From positions 21,777,224 to 21,841,223 of the forward strand of contig OW679202.1 in the NCBI GenBank assembly GCA_940337035.1: 64,000 bases of DNA, read 5' to 3'. A program made the translations under genes and the position numbers. How positions within the stretch are numbered: position 1 is the first letter of the stretch; each line of letters opens with the position of its first letter. This DNA comes from Agriotes lineatus (lineage: Eukaryota; Arthropoda; Insecta; Coleoptera; Elateridae). Positions 51,901-64,000 of this stretch are shown piece after piece. Under the pieces are notes generated by a model, which was not told the DNA's origin, made no database searches, and worked only from the letters and a program-made list of their open reading frames with translations.

Positions 51901-53263
51901 GTTGTAAATTTTCATATTTTTTTGTAAGACTGAGAGCAATGACCGAATCTGCATTTAATTTTATTAGAGGTTAAGTTAGAGCAGTTGACAGTTTGTAGCT
52001 GTTGAACTGCACTTCGCCTCTTGAAGTTTTACTTATGCGATGATAAGAGACTAGTTGTTTAGACATCCCTATTTTGCTTTTTCATGTTTTATCGAAATCT
52101 GACAAAAATTCAAATTTTTGAAAGAATGAACACATCAGACACAATGAACGAATTGAGATTTGACTCCGTTTTACGGAGTTTGTGAAAATAGTCAAAGCTA
52201 GATTATCGCGCTAGAAAATGTAGTTGAATTTACTAATTTATATTAAATCTGAGGGGCTCCGCATTTTTTAGTAGGTTTCTTTGAAGTTGCACTGTACATT
52301 TTTAAATCGCAAATTTTATCAAATATTATTTTAAAATAGTTTTTAGATCCTGTTTGATGCATCCATTTTGCTGTTTAAAAAATCATAGAAATAACCTAGT
52401 TTACATTTATTTATCTGAAAATCGTTCTTAATTATTAGTTGAATCGTAAATACATTCAAATTTCACTAAGGTTTAGTTGATCTGCTTCGTCATATTTTAT
52501 GGAATAATTGACCTACCTCAAGTGATATATACGAATTTTATTTCGTGCCTTTACTACACTTGCCACACAATGGAACAATCGAAGGTGCACAATTAGTATG
52601 GAGAATTTTATTTGAATGTTTAATTTCTTTTTTAATGGTCGTTTGTAATGGTAATTTTAATAATCAATCTATTATTAATGTTCAGTTATTATACGTAGCC
52701 ATTTAAGTTACGCGTAAATATTTATAGAATAATAATGGTTTATTTTCAGCTTAATTCATTGGGATATACGTAGTAAATATGCCCATTAATTAGAAATGAG
52801 TGTAGCCGTAGGTATCACAAGATTATGTATTATCGTATGCGACAAATTAGGTTTGATGTTGAAATTATTTGCATTGCACACGATTTTCGTATTTGGCATT
52901 GTGCTTATATTGCAGTCAAGTTAAGTGTATATTTGTAGACTATTCCAATAAAATAATATAAACTGCTTGTTATACTGTTTTGATTAAACAGAGATGAGAT
53001 GTAAATAAACGGTAAATACTTACAATAATAAAAACACTAATTGTAATATTAACAAGAGTGTCTTGCAGGCATGTTACTTTTAAACTGTAAATTTCTCATT
53101 TTAGCAATGGTTTAATAATACAATACATCCAGGCTGGTTCGAAAAATGATACAGAACGATGTAAGACAATAGTGCACCCAAAAACTAAAAAAAGTGTAGA
53201 ACATGAAGTACTTCAAACCATAACCACGAGTTGCAAACACTTGGAAGGAATATACTATCTAAC
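51901..53263. other. AT-rich intergenic DNA
   Basis: No supported gene. Short frames lack domains. Confidence 0.5.
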
Positions 53264-56200
53264 TAGGGTTGCCAGATTTATAATCAACGTTTCCGGGACA
53301 ATAGGGGGGGGGGGGGGGGGTTGAATACGTAAATGTATTATTTTTACTCATATATCTACTATCCACTAAATAATGCATTTGTAAAATAAAGTTATATATT
53401 CATCAACAAAAAAAACTATGCTTGTGTTTCTGTATTGCAAGTTTTACAATGGGCCATAATAGCTATTTATGCAACAAGTGTTCGGCTTCGTTTCATAATT
53501 TTTCATGTCTCGTGCATAAACGACTTTTAGCACGCGTTGCATATAATATTTTATCTACGACCTTAATTTTACCGTTATTAATCCATAAATATCGATTTAA
53601 CAAAGGTTTGCATCTGCGACACTTTTAATTTATGTCATAATAAACAGTAGGCCACGCCGCGCGTGCGATTGTTTGTCACGCCAGTGCTGTCAAGGTGAGT
53701 TACGAAATGTAAATATTGATACTCCACATCTGACTGTATTCATTACATAGTGCTTTAATTATTTCAAAAACACTTTACCTGTAACACAAGAAGCAACTAG
53801 AATAACTTTACAACTTCACTTCCAGTTCGAAATTGTAGTTTTATAACCTCACTTCACTTTTAGCCCATGTGCTAAAAGTAAACAGCTGATTTCTTTAACC
53901 ACGGTAAACTATAAAACGTCACTTTTAGTGAAACAAGCTAGCCCTAAAAGGCCTACTTTTAGTAGTGGTCGTAGATAAAATCACTTTTTTCGATCCAATT
54001 ATTAAAATCTGGGCCATTTAGCCATTTTTTATTGAAACTAGTTAGTCTCTTCTTAGATGTTTTAAACGTAAGTTTACGTTGATTTGTGTAACGTGTTTAC
54101 GTGTATGCTCGATGTGTTACGGTATAATCTTAATGAATCGACATTGCATGTATTCAACGTCAAAGAGCGGGTTGGGTTAGGGTTAGAAGGGTTTGCCGGT
54201 TTCCTAAAAGACACAGATCTAAAAATGTCTCGAAGCAGATGTTCGGCTTCTGTTACCCTCAACTAGCTTAATCGGGAATGCGTGGTTCGACAAACTTAAC
54301 GAAACCGACAGGGGTTATCCTATTCTAATCCCTAACAATTCAATTCATAAATGGGGAAAATGCTCGGAGCGCCACTTGTTTTAACAGAGAATTGCAAACG
54401 CAGCGAAAACAAGAAATACCACGTAGCTATGAAGAAGTCCTCCAGGTTGCTTTACACCACTCCAGCGTCACTCGTCAGCTGCACCGACGCCGGATGCAAA
54501 CGTAGGGTGGCCACAAAAATCGAAGTCACTTACCTTCGATGGCCACCGCTCTGGAAGCTAATAACAAAATACAAAACACCCCTGATCTTAAGGCTTACGC
54601 GTTCTATCGCATGCTCTGGTCTTTACATGAAATTACACTCGGCTAAAGCCGTCTTTAGTTGAAGACTCAATAGGTTCACACATTTAAATCAAACCAATAA
54701 TTAATTTAGCCAATAATGAAATTTAATGATTTAAATTTTAGTACATCAAGCCAAAAGTCGGTTATCAAAAAGGTGACACCCTAGCTGAGGACAAAAGGGG
54801 ATCCCACGCAAGAACTAACTTAGTCTAAACAGAGTTACAAAGAATAAACAACTAAAATATTGGCAGGAGTAAAGCTTCCGCCTTCAATGATCAACTGACA
54901 TAATTAAAATACAAAGGCGTACGCAATGTTCATAACTCCGCACACTGCGCAATAAACAATTGATAATAACACACCCGGCACTGGATAAGCGTAACAGAAA
55001 TAGTTAACAATGTACAAATTTACCTTAGCCCAGGCATGGTAGTCTATTGGAAGTCCAAGCCTCGGTGATGCTTCAAAGGACGCTGGGGGAGTGGTGATTG
55101 CTTCCTGCAGTGTAGAACAAGGTAGACCCAAGGGTTGTGGAACGATAGACAGCGGTCCAAAAGAGGGCAGAGGAAATTCACAATGAATGCGGTCGTCCCC
55201 CCGGGAACGAAAGAAAACTCGAGATCGGCTGAACGTAGCAAAATTTGCAAAAAGCAGACGTTTCCCCACTCACTATGGGAAAACTACGTGGGCTTCATAG
55301 GGCGTCTTGTACTAGATGTGCAACCATGTGCAAAATAACTTTCCCCCGGCTCTGGGGTTGGTTAACGAACATTAAAAACGCCGCCCGCTGATACGTCAAT
55401 CGAGTCATACACAACGCGTTCCGCGGGGAAAGAACAGAAATCCTTCACAAAACATTAATTTAACTGGATAGCACCGAAATGGGTTAACACAAAAGGTCCC
55501 CGGCGAATCGCCAAGGCGACCCCGAGAGTGCAAAACAAACACCACGTCTAGTTTACTCAAGAGCTGGGTACAGATTCTTCATTTCAAATTGGACTCTGCG
55601 TGAAGAACACGACGGAAAAGAGTTTAGAACTCCGAAACCACTAATTTTAAATGCATCATTCCCTAAGGAGTCATCAATCTTTATTTCCTTTACACAAAGC
55701 TTGGTCATCAGAGAAGGTTCTAGAAAGAATTTCTGGCTATACAGCGGATCCCAAAAATATTAAGTTACAAGGTCAATCCTGCCGAACTTTAAACGATAAT
55801 TTATAAGAGGGACATGAAGCTGTTATATTCCTAGAAGCTTTAACTACGTCGGGCAGTATTTAAATAAGTTGAAGGTTGGGACTCGAAGCGATTTAAGTTG
55901 GGACGTAAACAAAAGATGCCTTATGTTCCCAATTCGAAGAAATATGATTTAGGCGGAAGTGACTGCAATAGATTACATACGGCTCCGAGGAAATGCTTAT
56001 TAGTGAGAATTCCAAGGACCGCGGGCATATCTGAGCTTGAACTGAATGAATTGGCTGCAGCATTTTAAAATTATAATACAGGGCCGTACCCGAAAATATT
56101 AAATAGAATAATTTCAGCTTAAATGCACTAATAACACCCAATCGTGGAATTGATGACAAGGATAGCTTAATGACGTCAAAATCACTTAACAGATGCCCGT

Positions 56201-56424
56201 ACGCGATCAACGATCATCGATCAACTATGAACATACACGAATACAGGAATAAACGATCGGCATAGGAGTAGGCAGTAGTCGTTGGATTATCGGTAGTGGC
56301 GTGCGAAATTACATTAAAACCGGTAGGTTTTTGATGTAATTTTGCATTCCGGGACATTAGCTTAAAATTGCGGACACGGGACAGAGCAATGCATTCCGGG
56401 ACAATCCCGGCCACCTGGCAACCC
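53264..56424. mobile_element. Probable hAT-like non-autonomous element
   Basis: The left end TAGGGTTGCCAG followed by TTTCCGGGACAAT is mirrored on the right by ATTCCGGGACAATCCCGG...CTGGCAACCCTA. TCTAAC occurs just outside both ends (53257-53262 and after 56427), a possible but imperfect target duplication. The 3.2-kb interior holds no transposase that I recognise. A run of 17 G (53304-53320) sits next to the left end. Confidence 0.5.
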
Positions 56425-57280
56425 TAATTCTAACCCATATAGACATAAACATACAACATTAGAAGCATAACTAAATGAACTATTAAAATAGCGTTATTTT
56501 AGTGAATCGATGCATTTGACAAAGAAACGCTATTTTACAACTAATTTCTTGATTTTCTTGGCATAAACTGATAGGTTTTCAAAAGTAGAATCAAAGCTTA
56601 TGAACAACATTTACTGACAAATAGAATTCTTTCTTATGTAAATTTCCAATATTATAGCGAAAAAACTATATTTAAAAAAAATTTAACCACTTTCGTCCGG
56701 TTTCTTTAAAATATAGATTCACGCCTGTAATTTCGTATCGTATAAAGAGCTTTAAAATGTTATTAGTATTAGTGCAAGAACTAAACATTTCTCTTGTTTT
56801 TTGACATTGTCCGATATCTCGATTTTGCGCTGCTTGTTAAAGTTTTGCTTCTCCAAGGAGACCTCTCTGTAATGGTCGAGCTACTGCAGTTGGTTGAACT
56901 ATCTTCGATTTCTTATTATTTGCTACATCAGGATAAATATTGTAAAAGGATTCTCGATTATCAACATCTTCTGTTTTACGATTGAATTTAAAGTCCACCA
57001 TATTCTGTAAAATATGCTCTGCAGCATGCGTTTCAGCCAGAGCCGAACTGGCTACTGGTTGGCCCCACCTGCTATTAAATCGTGGTTGCCCTAGGCCCCA
57101 GCGCCTAAATGATAATTATCTGTCACCCCCTTGGCTCCTCCTAAACCTTGAGCATATTATACCAAAATTAGTAACTAAAATAGAAGTTGAAGATGATTTG
57201 ACTCGTCCTTGGCGGATGGTGTTTGAGGGCCTGGCCATTATCAACAATGGCGGGTTAGGGCCATTCACTCGATAGCTCAG
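56425..57280. other. Intergenic DNA
   Basis: No supported gene. The frame at 56982-57275 has no recognisable domain. Confidence 0.4.
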
Positions 57281-58740
57281 TTGTAGATAGGCTAAACGCA
57301 GAGTAGAGGGGCGAACCAATGAGTAATACAGAGAATACTATTGGTGGTTTTTATTTAGTACCAACAGCTATTTACATTTACATAAACAAGAAAGCAAAAG
57401 TAAAACAAAGAACACAAAACACAAACACAATGATAGATCCCGGTAGGATTACTGTCCAAGAAGTCCGTAATGGTCCAGATACATAAACCCGACAGAACGA
57501 ACACAACGGGGCCCCTAGCGCGGTGTTGCGGGGGCGAGTTCTCCTCGCTGGGGTCCAGATGTAGGTCCAGTTCCAAGTCGAGTCTTCTTGGTCGGCGAGT
57601 GATCCAACGGCGGGACAGGGAGTCCAGGCACGGGCTGTCCGGGGTGCTAGCGGTCTAGCTGTCGCAGCTCTCGGCGTATTCACAGGGTCTGGAGTACGCG
57701 GGATGCGGCGCGACGAGGTTTTCTCTAGGCGTAGGTTTTCATCGATACAATATCCAAGTGGAGAGGGAGGCAGGAGGCAGCGACGGGCTCTTTGCTTCAA
57801 GGGCGACTCCGGGGTGGTGGGCGGCGATGGCCCCAACAGGCGGTCGAACAGGGCTTGTTGTCTGTGAATTTGCAAGCCCATAGGTGTCCGCAACGGAGCC
57901 GCATAAGGTATTTGCCGGCGATGATGAAAAAGGTACTAGTTGCTTACGCCATCGCAGGAAAAGCGGGCGAACGAGTGGGTGTCGTGCTGCCGTGCCTGGG
58001 GCGTTGGGGCAGCACAGGGCGCTGCTGAGATCGCTGGAGAGCTCTCACAGCCGTGAACGGACGGGCGGGCTGACGAAATGTTCGGAGGCGGCGGCGGGGC
58101 TGGCCTCTCGGCGTCGTACTGAGCTGGTGATCTGGGGAGGGACCTCGGGGGTTCCACTGCTGAGGCCGAGCTCGGGCTTCGGAAATGGCGGCGAATCCTG
58201 CGCTGCATAACGTGGATGTGGACCGGGGAGCTGGTGGGTGAACTGGTGTATTCGACTCCTGCAGGCTGAGAGCGAACTGGAAGGTTTGGTTCTGGAAGGC
58301 TGGGAGCGAACTGGGAGATTCGGCTCTAGAAGGCTGAGAGCGAACTGGTAGATTCGGCTCTAGAAGGCTGAGAGCGAACTGGTGAATTCGACTTCTGCAG
58401 CTTCAGTTGCTTGGTCTGAAAAATGTCTCTACTTATAAAGGGATCTCTCGACATTGTCCCCCGTTTCTTTGTTCTTATTGGCTGGAGAGTGGGGCGACCT
58501 GGCCGCGTTCCTCTTTATTCCGAGCATATTTACTTTACTTAATCGGCGGTCTAATTTGGTCACCACGGTTTCCCTGGAGAAAAAACGCGCCTGTTGATAT
58601 GTCACTCGAGGGGCTTTTTGTGGACTGGGACAGGCTTCAAAGTTTCAAATCTGAATTATTATTTTTCTCTGCGCTTGGGGCTGAGGTTTTGGTTCGCGTG
58701 ACAACTGATATCCAGTGCATTCCTTAGGTCCCGGGAAATA
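57281..58740. other. GC-rich interval, unassigned
   Basis: Markedly GC-rich compared with both sides. Overlapping open frames on both strands (for example 57378-57893 minus and 57884-58210 plus) are expected from composition and lack domains. It may be a host promoter/exon region or an old retroelement end. Confidence 0.35.
58262..58400. repeat. Tandem repeat, about 39 bp, four copies
   Basis: Units contain GGCTGAGAGCGAACTGG followed by GATTCGGCTCTAGAA with small changes. The last two full units are identical over most of their length. Confidence 0.85.
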
Positions 58741-59509
58741 TTTTGATACCACACATGACTGGCTGGCTAGTGGCCTGCCTTTTTCAATTACTAAATTGGC
58801 GGCTTATATCATCCGGCTGAGTTTTGAATTTTCCCTCTCCATTGCTGGTACCCTCAAGTGAAGGCGCCGACGGAACGCCACGTGTCTTCGCTTGACCAGC
58901 GGGTTGCTTACAGCCCGTCAATCTTGAGGGCTTAGCTCGGCGAATCGATGTTTATGCGAGATTCGGCCCCATGCGACGTGCCCTGAAATAGTGTGAATTT
59001 TATAGTTTTTTCCTGCGCGCTCCGTGCGTTGAACCTTTTCGACGGCGGGCGTGTTCTGTTGCTATTAATTTTCTCTATATATAGATACCAAACACGAGTA
59101 TCCTAATTAGTTTGATATATTTGTTTTCGCGATTTTTCCGGTCCTCGGTGCTTAGGGAGAGACGGGCGGCTGTAGGCGCTGTGATGTCCATCGTTCTGGA
59201 AGTTGCTTGACCTAACCTAATTTATGATTTCCTTTCGTTGGTCACCAGCTAAGTGCTTCTTCATCAAATTCCTAACCGCTTATTTCCATAAACTTAATGA
59301 GTATTTTCTCTAAATTTCCTGGAATTATGGGCGCTGGCGAGGCGTTTGGCAGGCAATTGAAAATCATCCGGCGTGTGACCGTGGGAGCTAGTTAAGCCGG
59401 GCACCGCGGTTAGTATTTTCGCCTGCTTGTTCATGTCAAGGAAAAGTGCTGTACACTTGTAAATTTGCTCCTTAAGTGCGAAAGAAAGGTTATGCAAAGA
59501 TCTTAATAT
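58741..59509. other. Intergenic DNA
   Basis: No supported gene. Confidence 0.4.
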
Positions 59510-60520
59510 TTTTATTTTTCAATACAATCCCCTTTTGCTTTAATGCATTTGTGTCATATTTTAATTAATATTTCTAAATTTTTGCAATAATAGCTGTTAT
59601 CATTGTTTTCAAAATGGTTATCTGCAGCGGTGATCAGTTCATTATTGTTTCAAAAATCGTTTACCTTTTAGCTACTTTTATACATTTAAAAAAGATAAAA
59701 ATCACTGGAGGCCATGTCTCGACTATAGGGTGGATGGTTAATTTTTTCAAATCCACAAGCCCACAATTTAGCCATTTCTGCACGAACTTTGTAAAAAGGG
59801 CATTGTTATGCATTGCCTTTACTTAGTTTTCTCCAACGGATTTCTTTAATGGCCTCTTCTAAACGATCTATAATTTTGGTATAGTATTCCCCAGTTATCT
59901 TAGTATGTTTTCCCAAGCAATCGATCGATATAAGTCCTTGTAAGTTCAAAAAAATGGTTGCCACAAATTTTCCAGCTGACTGCTCAACTTTAAAATTCTT
60001 GGAGGGCTCAGTGGCCTGCATCGAATCTTGTTTAGACTCTGGATCATAATACTGAACCCATGTTTCATCCTCTATTACAATTTTGTCAATAAACTCAGCA
60101 GAATTATCACTACACAATTCCAAAAACTCTAGATGTTGCCACGTACGCTCGTTTTATGTGAACAACCAAGGCAACCATCTTTTCCTCTGACCTTGGACAT
60201 ACCGAGATTGTCATGAAAAATCCATAAAACTTTTGTTTCTGGCATACGACATATTTTTGCTGTTTTTTCTTTAATCTTGCATTTTACAAAATTAAATGTT
60301 CTACATTTTGTAATTTTTCTTTTGTAATTGTGTCAACAAGCCAACCACATTGAAGATCATTTTCTAGAGGCTCTACTCCATTTAAAAAGTGTAGACCACT
60401 TTTTAATTGTGTAGTCGAAGGACGTACAATCCCACAAAAGCTGCTAATATCTCTTCCTGAATAGTTGTTGGACTTTTTCCCTGTTTTGTCAAAAAACAAG
60501 TATCGCTCGAAACTCAAATT
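59510..60520 (-). pseudogene. Mariner (DD34D-type) transposase pseudogene
   Basis: On the minus strand an N-terminal HTH (GLHFLNGVEPLENDLQCGW) is followed after breaks by the catalytic core (FIDKIVIEDETWVQYYDPESKQ, AGKFVATIFLN, GEYYTKIIDRLEEAIKE.RRRKL-like), then decayed SRDMASSDFYLFL and a C-terminal KCIKAKGDCIEK ending near 59510. Several stops and frameshifts interrupt it. The sequence after the core (RKLSKGNA then stop) shows loss of the second Asp region. Confidence 0.85.
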
Positions 60521-63360
60521 TACCCGTTTGAAATTTATTAATATAATTTACCTCAAATTTTTAATTATCTATTAAAACTGAACTAATTACGGGAAACGAT
60601 TGAAGCTTTGTACGTAGTTACAGTTATGGTAGATGTACAAATAGAAAACATTCGTTATCTAACCTGCTCTATATTCAAGGAGCCAATTAATGGACCACCC
60701 CCTCGTAAAAGAATGTACAGCACATATAGCCATAATAATATTACACAAGCGTTACAATGACTTGTCTCGTAATTATTGACTCACATGTCTTTGACTTTTG
60801 CCTTCTTGGGCCACTATATTTAATTTTATCAGAATTCTTTTAACGCATCATCGTAACTATACTCTGTTCACTTTTTTTGCCCAATAGAAGGTCATGTTAG
60901 GGAGACTGTATCGTATGTGCATATATGTTTTTTTCTATTGTGAAGCTAGCTGACCCGTTAAAGTCAAATTTAATCTATTTTTGGGATATGATTAACAGCA
61001 GAATCAACTGTTGCCAGTTAAATCTATTTTGTCTTAGTTATAATGATGTTCTAAGTTATTTAAAATTTGCATTTGGCAAATGTTGATACTACTTTGCATT
61101 TGATATTGAAAGAGCAATTGAGTTTATGTACGACTGCATTATAAAGTACTGTTTATGACATAGTTTTGCGGCAATAAAGTACGTTCATTTATTGTGTAAC
61201 GTTTCGCTCTTATTTTAAATGCGAATTAATCATAATACGATATTACGGGCATTTCAAATTTCGCTTTTCAACTACAAAATCTCCAGCCCGCTCGCAACCC
61301 TAAAATTCCCCCCGGTGCGTTAACGACACGACAGCTCGTCTAGCGCGCATTTCCACTATCAACTTTGTTCAGAGAGGGAACTAGATAGCTATAAAGTCAA
61401 ATTATTCCACCAGGTTCGGAGAGATTTATTCTGAGAAAAGCGAACTTCGGTCACCAGATTTATCCCTGCAGCTCGCCAGAAACTCTTCGTTTGAAGTTTC
61501 TAGTCGTAACCTTAAGTTTCGAAGCAGATGAATCGTTCATTCTGCGAATGGTTCCCCAGTTGGTAATAAATACCGTAAGACTTCCCTGTATTTTCTTAGC
61601 AAAGGCCTGCGCTCACCTGTGTATCGAAATAAACGCTCCGCAAAGTTGAGTTGTGATTAAATACAGTAAAAGTCCCCTATATTCTCTGGGCTAAATTAGT
61701 GTCGTCCTGCCAATTAGGTAATTACCGATTCAACTGCATAAAGCAGTTAACAAACCAATTAAAGCTTCCCCGTACAAGGTATTAAAATTAGCTCTCTGAG
61801 ACCGCCATCCGAAGTGGTGGCAAACTGCACGGATTGGTGTAAACACCGCTTCCGGAGCATTTCGTTTCCTCGATGCTGTTGCATAGAGTTTCCTGAATAA
61901 AAAGCGCTTGCTTGTAAATCAAGGGAAAACTACGTACCTGAAGGAATTAGTCTGCACGTCCAGAAGGTTGTTACGTGCTAAAAGCATATGGCACCAATAC
62001 TAGTAGTTTACGGTATATAAATAGAGAATAAAAGATCAAGTGGGAATAACGCTGTGAAAGCTCATATAAAATTAATATCAGAGTGGCAATGGTTGCTACT
62101 AGAGGGTAGAAAATAATTAACGGATTTTGTTTTTGAAAAACGAGTGATAGCATTTTAACGTGCAAAAGGTTTCATGGAAAAAACGTGATAATCTCGCAAT
62201 TTCTCGTGGTTTGGGTTATAGTAGTGAATAATACTGACCGACCGTCCTGGTAGGATATTATGGGAGCGAGTGTCATTTTCCGCCGAATGTAGATTCGAGC
62301 ATAGAAGCGATATAGGAACCAAGGAAAACGTTTGCATAGTTTATTGCCTGTTATCAGGGTACGTATAATTATTCTGGCCTCTACCTCATTCTATCTTGAA
62401 ATTCGATATTATAGCAACAATTACTAGGCGTAAAACCTACGGGAAGTATTCTGCTGAAAATCATCACGCAGTTTTGGAATCTACGTGCAGTAGGTAACAG
62501 CCGGCGATTGGGCCTGTCAAGCTGACATTTGTTAGGAGTCATTAAACTTATTAAGCGTCTGCAAGTATAACGACAAACAGATAAGTGATTTAATTAGAAT
62601 CTGATGATGTTTTTCATATAAGAACACTGTGTACTTATTAAACATATTGGTTTAAGTTAAGTGGGGTACTCCGTTTAAATAGTAGAGCTTAATTGAATAA
62701 TGGTCAACGTTTGAGTAACAATAAAGCTAGGACCTAATCAAATAATTGTCCACGTTTGAGTAACAATAAAGCTAATAAAAGATATTGCTCTCTTTCATTT
62801 TAATTTCAATCATTGAGTTCGATATTTGTTTTATTAGATATAAAGTGAAGTTACAAGTTTCTTGACCTATATCAGTGTACCTGTGTAAAACTTGTTGGCG
62901 CTCCCTTTAACATCTTAATCAAAGAATTCGCGACGTCTTCACTATTGCTAGAGACGGGCCTCAAGTACACTTTTATGGTGATCAATTGTTGAGTTAAAAA
63001 TATAGAACGCCGACCTAAAGGTAAGTAACAAGCTAACAAGGTTAACTTTTCCACGCTTGAATCTGTAGATAACGGCGCGAAAGAATTTAATCCCTGGCAC
63101 AGGGTGCGTGATTATCACCTCGGCTTATCATAGCGGGACTTGGATATACACCTGCACTTCGAACATCCATAGGGTGATGGTATAAGACACTAAGTTGATT
63201 TTTGTAATTAAAGAAACACCAATGTGTTACATTAAATTTACTTTGTATATATTTAGGAGCTACATATTTATTTATTTTCCATTTGAAACATAACTGTATA
63301 TAGTCGACCATAAATGTTATTTATGTTGAAGTATCTTCATTAAATCACTCAAGGTATATA
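60521..63360. other. AT-rich intergenic DNA
   Basis: No gene or RNA recognised. 62690-62785 holds a two-copy direct repeat of about 57 bp (GTTTGAGTAACAATAAAGCTA in each copy, shown here by its flanks GTTTGAG and AAAGCTA). Confidence 0.45.
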
Positions 63361-63968
63361 CAAGGTGTTATAAAAGTAACGCCGTCCACTTGGGGATATA
63401 TTTAGGAAGATAAAATAAACCGATAATAAAGAGTGACAAAACTTCAGATTGTTCTTTCTTACAGAGTTATTGAGCAACAAAGTATTAAAAATGTATGTTT
63501 TACAAAATCAAGTGTGCTTTCTTCAAACAAAGACTAGCTAATTACTAAGAAGGAAAAATGCGAAAGAATTATTTGATCAAAAATTGGGCATTTAGTCATC
63601 AACAGATATAACAAATACAAGAACAGGAAAGATAGCCTTCTCATTCATTTGACACTGGAATAATTCAGATATAGTCCCTATACATAAAATCTTTCCATTA
63701 TGACAAAGGAACAAAATTCACAATTATTACATTTACTGTCATAAAATGACAAAAACTGACTAATATTATCATTAGAATGTAAATAAAAGACAAGAGGTTG
63801 TTTTTTGAAAGCAGACTTGATTTTGTAAAACATACATTTTTAATACTTTGTTGCTCAATAACTCTGTAATGAAGAACAATCTGAAGTTTTGTCACTCTTT
63901 ATTATCGGTTTATTTTATCTTCCTGAATATATCCATAAATGGACGGGCGTTACTTTTGTAACATTCTG
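63361..63968. mobile_element. Palindromic MITE with ~165-bp inverted arms
   Basis: The left arm (63361-63525) and right arm (63805-63968) are near-perfect inverted copies. TA flanks both ends (63359-63360 and 63969-63970). The ends read CAAGGTGTTATAAAAG and the inverse of CAGAATGTTACAAAAG. There is no coding capacity. TA duplication and fold-back form point to a mariner-mobilised MITE. Confidence 0.85.
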
Positions 63969-64000
63969 TATATTGAGATGTTTTTAAGCCTACAACTTGG

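Noticed and set aside
54904..55338. Opposed frames of 67-121 codons within the hAT-like element
   Set aside because: No transposase or other domain is visible and the frames overlap on opposite strands.
57378..58210. Proline- and arginine-rich frames on both strands
   Set aside because: They overlap on opposite strands in a GC-rich stretch and carry no domain; composition alone explains them.

Overview
The window is a repeat-rich piece of an arthropod genome, most likely an insect. The signs are AT-rich intergenic DNA, several mariner/Tc1 relics, broken non-LTR retrotransposons, a long satellite array and short GT-AG introns; the species cannot be named from the sequence. Its centre is a nearly complete Polinton/Maverick (adintovirus-like) element at about 22255-46332 (24.1 kb, about 21.7 kb without a transposon that later jumped into it). 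It is bounded by 180-bp terminal inverted repeats that begin AGTAGG and end CCTACT.

Layout. 1-8307: AT-rich host DNA with small tandem repeats, a frameshifted transposon-type coding relic, a tRNA-like SINE box pair and a DD41D mariner relic. 8308-8407: a 100-N scaffold gap. 8408-22254: about 50 copies of a 274-bp satellite with higher-order structure, including a ~3560-bp block that occurs twice. 22255-46332: the Polinton. 46333-52000: host DNA made mostly of decayed LINEs on both strands and a Tc1-like fragment. 52000-64000: AT-rich DNA with a hAT-like element with decayed ends, a GC-rich stretch, a mariner pseudogene and a palindromic MITE.

Inside the Polinton the replication and virion genes form the core: a protein-primed type DNA polymerase B assembled from four exons, a chromodomain integrase, an FtsK/HerA-type packaging ATPase, a PLA2-domain virion core protein, an adenain-type protease, the minor capsid (penton) protein, a 53-residue overlapping ORF, and the double-jelly-roll major capsid protein. 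A conserved structural-type gene between integrase and ATPase is split by an inserted DD41D mariner with 569-bp inverted arms. That is the only obvious break in the core set. Both ends carry fast-evolving accessory genes driven by their own TATA boxes, and several exist as paralogous pairs, one near each end or in inverted orientation. Three accessory genes look aimed at host defence: a single-BIR IAP-like protein, a PPP1R15/GADD34-like PP1-recruiting protein (eIF2alpha dephosphorylation), and, less surely, a small Bcl-2-like protein. A type I membrane glycoprotein and a 106-nt tRNA-like Pol III unit complete the accessory set.

The two ends of the Polinton lie in different host sequence: satellite on the left and a LINE reverse-transcriptase gene on the right. 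There is no matching 6-bp target duplication, so the locus has been rearranged or mis-joined since insertion.
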